This document shows positions 1 to 6,638 of a stretch of DNA of 16,072 nt, in pieces. How positions within the stretch are numbered: position 1 is the stretch's first letter; each line of letters opens with the position of its first letter. The DNA is taken from the NCBI GenBank assembly GCA_045643125.1, contig JAZUKE010000002.1, positions 1 to 16,072 on the forward strand. Reading direction: 5' to 3'. Both the position numbers and the translations under genes were made by a program. The stretch comes from UBA1206 sp045643125. Lineage in GTDB: Bacteria > Bacillota > Clostridia > Oscillospirales > CAG-382. The notes under the pieces are model-generated. The model was given only the letters and a program-made list of their open reading frames with translations. It made no database searches and was not told the DNA's origin.

Positions 1-435
1 GATCCGTCGCTTGTGGGAGAAGCGGCAAAGCTCTACGGCGATCAGTGCGTCGTGCTTTCGGTTGATATAAAGCGCGTTGACGGCGTTTTCCACGTGTTTG
101 CCAAAGGCGGACGCGAGAATACGGGGATTGAAGCGATAGAATGGATCAAGCGCTGCGTCGGAAACGGAGCCGGCGAAGTGGTCGTCAATTCCATCGACAC
201 CGACGGAGTGAAAAAGGGCTTTGACATAGAAATGCTTTCCGCCGTGTGCGATGCCGTGTCCGTCCCAGTGATAGCGTCGGGCGGAGCCGGAAATATAAAC
301 GATTTCATCACGCTGTTCAAAACGCTTCCCAAGGTGGATGCCGGACTTGCCGCGTCGATATTCCATTTCGGCGAAGTTAACATAAAGGATTTGAAGCGGG
401 AAATGAAGCAGAACGGAATTCCCGCAAGGATATAG
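1..435 (+). CDS. hisF: Imidazole glycerol phosphate synthase cyclase subunit HisF, 3' part
   Basis: The reading frame is open from base 1, so the gene starts outside the window; 144 of about 250 residues are present. HisF is the cyclase half of the HisFH complex: it takes ammonia from HisH glutaminase and converts PRFAR to imidazole glycerol phosphate and AICAR in cytosolic histidine synthesis. Visible family marks of the (beta/alpha)8 barrel are CVVLSVDIKR (fragment residues 16-25, with the catalytic Asp that corresponds to D130 of Thermotoga HisF), NSIDTDG (63-69, the second phosphate/catalytic loop), IASGGAGN (91-98, phosphate binding) and LAASIFHFGE (116-125). The TAG stop overlaps the Shine-Dalgarno of hisIE, so the two are one operon. 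A GTG at 13 is internal, not the start. The identification is secure. Confidence 0.96.
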   Translation, partial: DPSLVGEAAKLYGDQCVVLSVDIKRVDGVFHVFAKGGRENTGIEAIEWIKRCVGNGAGEVVVNSIDTDGVKKGFDIEMLSAVCDAVSVPVIASGGAGNINDFITLFKTLPKVDAGLAASIFHFGEVNIKDLKREMKQNGIPARI

Positions 436-444
436 GAGGAAACT

Positions 445-1101
445 ATGCAGTATCTCGATATTGAAAAACTTAAATTTGACGAAAAAGGGCTTATCCCCGC
501 GATAGTCGTTGACAGCGTTACGAAAAAAGTGCTGACTCTTGCCTATATGAACAGAGAAAGCCTTAAAGTATCTATGGAAAAGGAACTGACCTGCTTCTGG
601 AGCAGGTCGAGGAACGAGCTTTGGCTCAAAGGCGAAACGAGCGGAAACTATCAGCATATCGTTTCCATTACCGCAGACTGCGACAGTGATGCTCTCGTGG
701 TCGTCGTCGAGCCGGACGGCCCCGCCTGCCATAAGGGAACGACGTCCTGCTTCACCGAGGAAGTCTATGAAAGCGAAGAAAGAAAAGAATTCTCTTACGA
801 ACAGCTTTATGAGCTTATCAAGGGCAGAAAGACCGAGAAAAAGGAAGGCTCCTACACCACATATCTCTTTGAAAAGGGACTTGACAAGATACTCAAAAAA
901 GTCGGCGAAGAAAGCACCGAGGTCATTATCGCCGCAAAAGCGGAAGATAAAAAAGAAACGGTATACGAGATCGCCGATCTCGCATACCACGTTATGGTGC
1001 TTATGGTAGAAGCGGGGATATCGCTTGAGGATATCCATAAGGAACTTGCTTCCCGCCATGTCATAGATAAAAAGATCAAACAGGAAAAAATGACTTCGTG
1101 A
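445..1101 (+). CDS. hisIE: Bifunctional phosphoribosyl-AMP cyclohydrolase / phosphoribosyl-ATP pyrophosphatase HisIE
   Basis: This 218-residue protein catalyses steps 2 and 3 of histidine synthesis: the HisE domain removes pyrophosphate from PR-ATP and the HisI domain opens the PR-AMP ring. The N-terminal HisI domain (about 1-110) shows FWSRSRNELWLKGETSGN (51-68), the metal-binding DCDSDA cluster (78-83; D78, D80, D82) and the zinc cysteines C79, C95 and C102. The C-terminal HisE domain (about 118-210) carries SYTTYLFEKGLDKILKKVGEE (from residue 136) followed by EVIIAAK and the IADLAYH helix. AGGAGG at 434-439 gives a 5-nt spacer to ATG 445 and overlaps the hisF stop, so translation is coupled. 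It is the last gene of the his operon, closed by the hairpin at 1160-1230. Fused hisIE is common in bacteria. Confidence 0.96.
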   Translation: MQYLDIEKLKFDEKGLIPAIVVDSVTKKVLTLAYMNRESLKVSMEKELTCFWSRSRNELWLKGETSGNYQHIVSITADCDSDALVVVVEPDGPACHKGTTSCFTEEVYESEERKEFSYEQLYELIKGRKTEKKEGSYTTYLFEKGLDKILKKVGEESTEVIIAAKAEDKKETVYEIADLAYHVMVLMVEAGISLEDIHKELASRHVIDKKIKQEKMTS

Positions 1102-1159
1102 AACATTATTCAAGCTGTCGTTTCGAGGAAAACGATCAGAATAAATATTGCAAAACGAA

Positions 1160-1235
1160 GATCCCCGCAGTGCGGACCGGAAACTTTTGGTTGTTTCACA
1201 GGTCTGCTCGGCGGGGATCGCTTTTTTCTTTTTAC
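1160..1235. terminator. Rho-independent terminator of the his operon, probably bidirectional
   Basis: GATCCCCGC (1160-1168) pairs perfectly with GCGGGGATC (1211-1219). The stem continues inward with mismatches through GCGGACC/GGTCTGC and GGAAAC/GTTTC, giving a long hairpin. On the plus strand it is followed by CTTTTTTCTTTTT, a classic U-tract for hisIE. On the minus strand an A-rich run precedes it and TTCGTTTTGC follows, so it may also end the phage-derived operon, whose last stop codon (1232-1234) sits inside the T-tract. Confidence 0.88.
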
Positions 1236-1558
1236 TGTTTCATAGCCATACTTTCTATATAGTGCTTTCGGAGCGTCATATCGCTTTTTGCCGACGCGGA
1301 GACATAGTTGCTTTCGGCGATCTCAAGCTCGCTTTCGGTACACATCTTCCGCGAATATCTGACGAGCGCTATAAGAAGCTCGCTCGTGGCGCGGTCGCGC
1401 TCAAAGCGTGAAAGCTCGGCTTCGGTGTATTCTCTGCGCCGTCGTTCGGCGTCGTCGGAGGCGTTTTTCATCGCTTTGCGTATCATCATTGCGAAAACCG
1501 CGCCTATCACACCCGACGACGAAAAAACGATGGCTATCGCCTCGGCTAAATAACCCAT
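1232..1558 (-). CDS. Small one-segment membrane protein, last gene of the phage-like operon, function unknown
   Basis: This 108-residue protein has one N-terminal hydrophobic segment (about 3-26, with IAIVFSSSGVIGAVFAMMI), followed by a highly charged helical stretch rich in R, E and S (about 32-95). The layout of one membrane anchor plus a cytosolic helix is common among accessory lysis proteins of Gram-positive phages, but I cannot match it to a named family. It lies 51 nt downstream of the holin gene. The start at ATG 1558 has no strong Shine-Dalgarno. The upstream region is in the same frame back to the holin's TGA stop, so the start is uncertain. Position suggests a role in lysis timing or membrane association; this is inference only. 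Confidence 0.6.
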   Translation of the reverse strand: MGYLAEAIAIVFSSSGVIGAVFAMMIRKAMKNASDDAERRRREYTEAELSRFERDRATSELLIALVRYSRKMCTESELEIAESNYVSASAKSDMTLRKHYIESMAMKQ

Positions 1559-1609
1559 ACCGTCATTTCGTAAATGAGGGACACGATAAAGGCTGCCGCG
1601 TCGGAGATA

Positions 1610-1924
1610 TCACGCATAATTCTCTTTATCATTTCCGTTTCCTCGCTTTCCGTACTGCTTTACGAGATTATGCGCGTACACCGTGACAGAGGCGCACAGC
1701 ACGCCCTGCATTATGCCAGAAGCAAGCGACGCGAATATGTCAGCCGCACTTGTCATTCTGCACGATGCCGCCGTCCATACGCAGGAAAGCACGATGCTGA
1801 TGACGCCGATTATGAACGGTATCATCCAGTCGCTTATGCTCGACTTTTTGAGCAGCGTCCCTATCGCATACAGTATCGGCAGCAGGGAAACGAGTTCGGG
1901 AGAAATATATTCGTATATCTCCAT
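1610..1924 (-). CDS. Phage holin, Hol44-like (holin superfamily V)
   Basis: The 104-residue product has the look of Gram-positive phage holins of the Hol44 type: a short N-terminal YEYISPELVSLLPILYAIG segment (4-22), a KKS turn, a second hydrophobic stretch (about 33-53, WMIPFIIGVISIVLSCVWTA), and a third (about 68-87) with the family-like GIMQGVLCASVTVYAHNLVKQ ending. Holins form membrane lesions late in infection, which let an endolysin reach the wall or collapse membrane potential. AAGGAG (1931-1936) stands six bases before ATG 1924, and the start is one base after the stop of the coiled-coil gene, so translation is probably coupled. No endolysin gene follows, which is unusual for a lysis module. 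Family call from recognisable sequence pattern, not from a search. Confidence 0.78.
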   Translation of the reverse strand: MEIYEYISPELVSLLPILYAIGTLLKKSSISDWMIPFIIGVISIVLSCVWTAASCRMTSAADIFASLASGIMQGVLCASVTVYAHNLVKQYGKRGNGNDKENYA

Positions 1925-1925
1925 A

Positions 1926-3197
1926 CTATTCTCCTTTCGGGACTTTGAACGTAGTCTTTCCGGTTTCGGGATCGGTCACGAACGGACGGGATGAATACGC
2001 CTTCCTTACGCTTTCGCTGACGTTCATCATCTCAAAGCAGCTTTCAAACTCTTCCTCACTTGACGTGTGCAGCCAACAGTAGTCGAGCTGTCTGAAAAGC
2101 ACGGCTTCTTTCGCTTTTTCCGATCTGTCAAGCGGCGACAGCTCGGTACCATCGTAGCGGTTTATTTCCTCGTAGTACCATTCGTCGTACTTGTCACGGG
2201 CACTTTTCACGACAGACCTTGCCGTTTCCTCGGCTTCGTTCAGTTCCTTGTATCCCATTGAACGGAGCGCGCTTTCAAGCTCGTTTATGTATTCGTCCGT
2301 GGCGTTGCTGCTTTTTCTGAATTCTTCGAGAAAGTCGTATATCTTTATACGGTCGTTTTTGGACGACACCTTTTCGCCCGACCAGGTATAGTTTTTTACG
2401 ACCTCTTTTGCAAGACTTTCGGCGCTCTGCTTCGGAGTGTATCTGCCGTTTTCTTCGGCTTCTTTTGCGGCTTTCTGCCTTTCGGCGTAAGCTCTTTCGT
2501 CTTCGATCTTGCTTTTTTCGTATGCGCGTTCATCCGCGATGAGTCTGTCCTTGTAAGCACGCTCGTCGGCAGTCAGCTTTTCGTTGTAAGCGCGTTCGTC
2601 GGCGATCTTCTGCTTTTCGTACTCGCGTGTTTTTGCCGCGGCTGACTCTTCAAGCTCCGCTTCAAGACGCTTCATATACTCGTTATAGGCGTGCTCCGAC
2701 GCGGTTTTCTCTTTGTCGAGCGCTATATCTTCGTTTCTCTGATCCATAGCGAGCTGTCTGTCCGCGTAAGAAGCGGCATTTTCGTCGTTTTTCAGCTTTG
2801 CGTCGTATTCCTTTTCCGCAAGCTCTTTTTCAAGAGCCAGAAGAGAAGACGAATGTTCCGCGTCGGCTTCGCGCAGATTCTTGTTTTTCTCCTTTGCAAG
2901 CTCGCCGAGCGAACTGTTCAGCGACAGGTTTTCGTTAATGCGTTCCTGCTCCGCTTCGCCCGAACGCGCAAGTCCGCGGGACGCCATATACTGGTCGATG
3001 TTCTTTGAATTCATCCTGCTTTGCGTGACCGCGCGTCCGACGTCGAAAGCGTATTCGTCATTGATGTCCGCTTTTGCTTTGTCGTGCCTGCTGTCAAGCG
3101 AATTTACGGCTTTGGCGTAATATTCGCGGTAAGACGCAAGGGAATCGTCGTTATTCAGGTACTTTTTTGCTTTTTCAATATAGTCCTTATATTCCAT
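1926..3197 (-). CDS. Long coiled-coil virion protein candidate (tail needle or internal/ejection protein position)
   Basis: This 423-residue protein is almost wholly predicted helix and very rich in A, E, K, R, D and Y, with no signal peptide or membrane segment. An N-terminal helical region (1-140) includes ASRGLARSGEAEQ (72-84), a pattern I have seen in minor structural proteins of Gram-positive phages. Residues 145-243 follow an 11-residue repeat, clearest as four copies of DERAY at 200, 211, 222 and 233. The C-terminal part (about 250-423) is charged but non-repetitive. It sits directly after the nozzle gene, where P22 has its needle gene 26 and then the ejection proteins, so a needle, core or ejection role is the best positional guess. 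ATG 3197 follows AGGAGG, which is itself encoded within the last codons of the nozzle gene (11-nt overlap). Confidence 0.7.
   Translation of the reverse strand: MEYKDYIEKAKKYLNNDDSLASYREYYAKAVNSLDSRHDKAKADINDEYAFDVGRAVTQSRMNSKNIDQYMASRGLARSGEAEQERINENLSLNSSLGELAKEKNKNLREADAEHSSSLLALEKELAEKEYDAKLKNDENAASYADRQLAMDQRNEDIALDKEKTASEHAYNEYMKRLEAELEESAAAKTREYEKQKIADERAYNEKLTADERAYKDRLIADERAYEKSKIEDERAYAERQKAAKEAEENGRYTPKQSAESLAKEVVKNYTWSGEKVSSKNDRIKIYDFLEEFRKSSNATDEYINELESALRSMGYKELNEAEETARSVVKSARDKYDEWYYEEINRYDGTELSPLDRSEKAKEAVLFRQLDYCWLHTSSEEEFESCFEMMNVSESVRKAYSSRPFVTDPETGKTTFKVPKGE
2469..2699 (-). repeat. 33-bp coding repeat: seven hendecad units in the coiled-coil protein
   Basis: Residues 167-243 divide into seven 11-residue units starting SEHAY, LEAEL, KTREY and then DERAY four times. 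The four DERAY units (2469-2600) are the clearest; two more degenerate units can be read upstream (residues 145-166). An 11-residue period is known from right-handed coiled coils, unlike the usual left-handed heptads. Confidence 0.82.
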
Positions 3198-4881
3198 AAT
3201 TACCTCCTTTTTCTTTGGTTATCACCGCGTAGCTGAGCAAGGTGAGGTCTTTCCCCGACGGGGAATAAAAAGTGAACGATGCTTCGCTGATGAGCGGTAT
3301 ATAGAACGGCAGAGTGAGCTTCACCGTCTTGCCGTACAAAGAAGACGGCAAAGCAAAGTCGTGGCTCACCGTGTACGACGTATCGTCGGTTATCCAGCTT
3401 ACCGAAACGGTTCCTTCGGTGTTCGCACCGGCTTCGATATAAAGGTTTACTCCGCATATATCCTTCAGCCCGTCAAAGCCGAGCGAGGAATAGGGAGTCT
3501 GATACGTTGCCGATGCGTTGCGGATCGTTTCGTCAAGCTCATAAAGCGTGTCGCCGTCGTTTATGTAAAATCTTCCGAACGCTTCAAGCATACCCGCCAC
3601 GGTGATGCCGTTCCATATATACCACACCTTGAGCCGCGGACTGAAAACGTACAGTTTGTTCCCGTATGCGAAAAACAGCCTGCTTCCCGAAATGTCTGAC
3701 GCCATTTTCGCGTCCCCGCCCGATCCCGTATGCGATGCTTTTATCATATCGGCTATCGGGTAAGAGATGCAGACGGCGTTTTTTTCGGTCTCTATATCGG
3801 TCGATTCCCACACGTTTATGCCGTCGCGGCAAAGCGTAACCGGCAGCCCGTTCATCGTGCAGCCCGTACCGTAAAGCAGATTCCCTTTTGACGGATTCAG
3901 CGGAAAAACGGGGAACGACGCATAAAGCTGTCCCGAAGCCGAGGTCTTCATCTCGCACACAGAATAATACGCTTCGTCGGAGGTGAAGATGAGCTGCTTG
4001 TCATACTGCTGGATTATATCGGTTATCGGTGACGTGCCTACCAGCGTATATGCCGTGACCGGGAAATATTCGGCAGACGGAACGCCGTCGGCAAGCTCGG
4101 AATGATACCTTTTGCACGGATCGTCGGGATTTCCCCAAAGGAAGACTCTTTCGTCGGCGTTGGAGCCGAAAAGCATAAGATGCTTCAGCTTGAGAAATTC
4201 GCTTCTTTGCGACGTGTTCACCGAATACGTCACTTCGATCCCGTTCGGGACCGCTTCCGGCGGTGTGTCGAACGTGACCGTACCCGCGTTCAGATCGCAG
4301 GTGTAATGCGAAATGTCCACCGCTTCTCCGCGGTCTTTTATTTCGTATACGTCGTGGATGTTTTTTTCGGCGAGCTTGAAGGTCGTACTCACTCCGTCGG
4401 GCGTGAACTGTTCGCGCCGCTTCGGCGTAAGCATATTGACGCTTTCATAAGGCGTGCCGCCACCGTCGGGGGATACGGAGATGGCGATTATCGGCGCATA
4501 GCCTTCGACCGATCTCAGCGACACGCCGTTCCAGCGGTAATATCCGCTTCCGGTGAGAACGTATATGTTCCCGTTGAACGCAAACAGCGATGCACTCCCG
4601 GAGCCGACGCTTCCCACGGACTGCATTATGTCCGTGTCGGTGTCGTAGATATACAGATGCCCGTTCGATACGTAGGTTATCAGCCTTTGCTGACCGATCG
4701 TGAACGCACCCGCTGCCGTGATGCCGCTTTGGGACGAAATGAACGCTTTGAGCCCGGGACGTTTTACGAGCGTGCCGTTTTCGTTCACGCAGAAATCCTC
4801 CGCGACTATCGCGTGCGCCATATCCTTCGCGCCGTCGTCGAAGCCGAGGAACTTTTCGCATTTTACGGTGGTTTTGGTCAT
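3187..4881 (-). CDS. Short-tail nozzle / P22 gp10- or T7 gp12-like tail protein
   Basis: The protein has 564 residues from the chosen start (MTKTTVK). Near the N-terminus it shows NENGTLVKRPGLKAF, the 'N.G.L.KRPG' pattern seen in tail tubular/nozzle proteins of podophages, followed by repeated beta-blade-like stretches (GHLYIYDTDT, NGNIYVLTGSGYYRWNG, GNKLYVFSPRLKVWYIWNG) that suggest a beta-propeller. P22 gp10 and T7 gp12 form the ring that extends the portal channel, with this kind of fold. The frame is open further upstream (to 4953), but ATG 4881 is preferred: GGAGG (4889-4893) lies seven bases before it and it forms an ATGA overlap with the adaptor stop. That coupling fits stoichiometric tail assembly. 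Exact family membership rests on pattern recognition. Confidence 0.72.
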   Translation of the reverse strand: MTKTTVKCEKFLGFDDGAKDMAHAIVAEDFCVNENGTLVKRPGLKAFISSQSGITAAGAFTIGQQRLITYVSNGHLYIYDTDTDIMQSVGSVGSGSASLFAFNGNIYVLTGSGYYRWNGVSLRSVEGYAPIIAISVSPDGGGTPYESVNMLTPKRREQFTPDGVSTTFKLAEKNIHDVYEIKDRGEAVDISHYTCDLNAGTVTFDTPPEAVPNGIEVTYSVNTSQRSEFLKLKHLMLFGSNADERVFLWGNPDDPCKRYHSELADGVPSAEYFPVTAYTLVGTSPITDIIQQYDKQLIFTSDEAYYSVCEMKTSASGQLYASFPVFPLNPSKGNLLYGTGCTMNGLPVTLCRDGINVWESTDIETEKNAVCISYPIADMIKASHTGSGGDAKMASDISGSRLFFAYGNKLYVFSPRLKVWYIWNGITVAGMLEAFGRFYINDGDTLYELDETIRNASATYQTPYSSLGFDGLKDICGVNLYIEAGANTEGTVSVSWITDDTSYTVSHDFALPSSLYGKTVKLTLPFYIPLISEASFTFYSPSGKDLTLLSYAVITKEKGGNYGI

Positions 4882-5267
4882 CTGTATTCCTCCGATATCG
4901 GATGGGAATAAGCCTTGTGACACCTCATAAGCTCGCTTCTGAACGATTCGCACATTTTGTCAAGGTACATCGAAAGCTCGGTGTCGTACCTTGCCGAAAT
5001 AATGACCGCGGCTTTCAGCGGAAGAATGGTCTCTGCGACCATTTCGCACACCTCGATCTTGTCCGTCGCCTGCGACACGACGGTCGGGATTATCGGCTTG
5101 CCGGAAAGCTTCATATTCACGTCGCCGGAATAGACTATCGCGGCGTTTGTCGCGTCGATGGACGACGCGGCATATATTTCAGCCGCAGGCATAGGATCGC
5201 CGTCGGAGCCTTTCAGCCCCATATATGACACGGCTTTGTCAAATACCTCGTCTGCTGTGATTTTCAT
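4878..5267 (-). CDS. Head-tail adaptor candidate (P22 gp4 / T7 gp11 position)
   Basis: From ATG 5267 the product has 129 residues. It starts with an ADEVFDKAVSYMGL helix typical of head-tail connector proteins, has a central IPTVVSQATDKIEV segment, and ends in helices (LPLKAAVIISARYDTELSMY, then LDKMCESFRSEL) that resemble the bundle of such adaptors. It lies between the head genes and the nozzle gene, where P22 encodes gp4, the ring that joins portal to nozzle. The frame is open to 5339, but AGGAGG seven bases before ATG 5267 (core at 5275-5279) decides the start, and the longer version would run through the terminator-like hairpin. The stop overlaps the nozzle ATG (ATGA). The sequence alone is not diagnostic; the role is mainly from position. 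Confidence 0.62.
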   Translation of the reverse strand: MKITADEVFDKAVSYMGLKGSDGDPMPAAEIYAASSIDATNAAIVYSGDVNMKLSGKPIIPTVVSQATDKIEVCEMVAETILPLKAAVIISARYDTELSMYLDKMCESFRSELMRCHKAYSHPISEEYR

Positions 5268-5292
5268 TTTTATGCCTCCTTTTTTAAGAAAA

Positions 5293-5317
5293 CGGGATCG
5301 CCGTTGCGGCGATCCCG
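5293..5317 (-). terminator. Strong hairpin between head and tail genes, terminator-like
   Basis: CGGGATCGCC (5293-5302) and GGCGATCCCG (5308-5317) form a perfect 10-bp stem, 11 with the G-C pair at 5303/5307, closed by a three-base loop. Read on the minus strand it is followed by TTTTCTTAAAAAAGG, a short U-tract running into the adaptor's Shine-Dalgarno; on the plus strand it is followed by CAGTTTTTT. It may terminate part of the transcripts after the capsid genes. Confidence 0.7.
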
Positions 5318-5326
5318 CAGTTTTTT

Positions 5327-5386
5327 CAGACCGGGACAAACGGAAGTTATTTTATCGGTGTAATGAACGGGTTTGTCCGCGGTCTG
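5327..5386 (-). other. Second large inverted repeat just upstream of the terminator-like hairpin
   Basis: CAGACCGGGACAAAC (5327-5341) pairs with GTTTGTCCGCGGTCTG (5371-5386) with a single bulged base, enclosing a 29-nt loop. In the minus-strand transcript this hairpin comes directly after the stop of the 5391-5780 gene and is followed, after about ten bases, by the hairpin at 5293-5317. It could protect the 3' end of the capsid message, mark a processing site, or bind a protein. Confidence 0.7.
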
Positions 5387-5390
5387 GGAT

Positions 5391-5780
5391 TCAGTGAGTT
5401 ACGACTCCGGATTCGATGCCGTAAACGCTGACTCCGCAGGCAGAAAGCGCACTGCCGGACGGAGGAGTGACGGAAAGGGTGACTTTTCCGTTTGCGTTTT
5501 TGACGAAACCGGATTCCACGGTGAGCGCGCAGAGACCGCCGGTGGCGACTTCGGTGGAAACGGGAGTGAATCCGTTGCCGGATCCGGCAGCTTCAAGAGA
5601 AGCGGTTATCTTGCCGACAGAGCCGTTCTGTACGAGGATGACTGCGTTTTCGTCCTTGCAGCCGAAGGTGAATTCGAATTTTTCGGCAGCGCTTGCGGTG
5701 GATGAAGTCGCGCTTGTCGCGGTTATGACTTTGCCGGTGTTGCGTTTGTCAATGCGGGTTACGGTTGCAGTTGTTGCCAT
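5391..5780 (-). CDS. Small beta-rich protein next to coat, possible capsid decoration protein
   Basis: This 129-residue product is rich in Ala, Thr, Ser, Val and Gly with few large side chains. It shows alternating short hydrophobic strands (KFEFTFG, AVILVQNGSVGKITASLEAAG, GLCALTVES, GKVTLSVTPPSGSAL), as expected for an all-beta or Ig-like fold. There is no signal peptide or membrane segment. It follows the coat gene by 18 nt, with AAGGAG eight bases before ATG 5780, and is followed by two hairpins. Position and composition fit a head decoration or stabilising protein that needs high copy number; P22 has no gene at this place. I do not recognise the family, and a small fibre or adhesion domain is an alternative. 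Confidence 0.6.
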   Translation of the reverse strand: MATTATVTRIDKRNTGKVITATSATSSTASAAEKFEFTFGCKDENAVILVQNGSVGKITASLEAAGSGNGFTPVSTEVATGGLCALTVESGFVKNANGKVTLSVTPPSGSALSACGVSVYGIESGVVTH

Positions 5781-5798
5781 ATCTGTTTCTCCTTTTCA

Positions 5799-6623
5799 TC
5801 AAAGCGTATTGCCGCCGTCGATGACGGGCGCGCAAATAAGCTCGTGGGGTTTTATTACCTTTGCGCCGAATACGATCCTGCCTCTTACCGCGGTATCGAA
5901 AGAGTCTTCGAGTCTGTCGATAATCTGGGTTTCGAGTACCTGCTCGGCGTAGCCGATGGCGGAATAGGAGCCGGCGAGCGCATAAACGGTGGTTCCGCTG
6001 GAAGCGAGCTGGTTTGAAACGTAAAGGTCGCAGCCGAGCTCGTTGGTATAGCCGATCGCACCGGTACCGTTGATGCCTTCGTTTACCGAGAACTTGATGC
6101 CGGCAAGGATGAGCTTGGTCTTGAGGAACGGAGGAATGACGATCCAGGACTGACCGTCGGGGACGTTTGCCTTTTCAAGCGCTTCCTTCATTTCCGCGAC
6201 TATCGCAAGCGCGTTTGCGGGAGTGACGGTAGCGGAATCAAGAGTGGTACCTGCGTTTCCGTAAAGACCGAGGACGTAGGTATCGACGGACTTTTTGAGG
6301 TTGTAGCTTGCGCGTTTGGTCTGGGAATCCTTAAGACCGATGGAGCTTCTCAGCTCTTCGAGGTCTTTTACCTTAAAGGCAAAATATTTGTCCTGGTCGA
6401 TGTCAAGCACGATGGCGCTGTCGTCGATGCCTTCGTAGCTTACGCTGCCGGTGTAGCTGTCAACGGTCGGCTCGTTGAGACCGATAAAGGTCACGGAGTC
6501 GCCGGCGTTCTTTATGTCGCCCTGAAATGAGGTGCAGCATATTTTGTTTGCAATGAGGTTGTCCTCATTTGTTCTGAGTATTTCTGCGGATATGATCTTT
6601 TCGATCGAATTGTAATTGGACAT
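5799..6623 (-). CDS. Major capsid (coat) protein, P22 gp5-like HK97-fold candidate
   Basis: The 274-residue product has the architecture of short phage coat proteins. An N-terminal helix (about 4-27) is followed by the GDSVTFIGLNEPTVDSYTG stretch (41-59) and YEGIDDSAIVLDIDQDKYFAF (63-83), which resemble the E-loop region and P-domain entry of P22-coat-like families. A central helical part carries the ALAIVAEMKEALEKANVP helix and IVIPPFLKT, and a C-terminal A-domain-like part contains RGRIVFGAKVIKPHEL. It is shorter than P22 gp5 (430), consistent with lack of an inserted domain. It lies directly after the scaffold-like gene, as in P22. AAAGGA (6631-6637 region) precedes ATG 6623. No prohead protease gene is nearby, again as in P22-type assembly. 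Confidence 0.8.
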   Translation of the reverse strand: MSNYNSIEKIISAEILRTNEDNLIANKICCTSFQGDIKNAGDSVTFIGLNEPTVDSYTGSVSYEGIDDSAIVLDIDQDKYFAFKVKDLEELRSSIGLKDSQTKRASYNLKKSVDTYVLGLYGNAGTTLDSATVTPANALAIVAEMKEALEKANVPDGQSWIVIPPFLKTKLILAGIKFSVNEGINGTGAIGYTNELGCDLYVSNQLASSGTTVYALAGSYSAIGYAEQVLETQIIDRLEDSFDTAVRGRIVFGAKVIKPHELICAPVIDGGNTL

Positions 6624-6638
6624 CTGAACGTTCCTTTC

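Noticed and set aside
4102..4911. 269-codon plus-strand ORF opposite the nozzle gene
   Set aside because: It is Arg/His-rich, has no Shine-Dalgarno of note, and lies antisense to a gene with strong signals and coupled neighbours; it is a codon-bias shadow.
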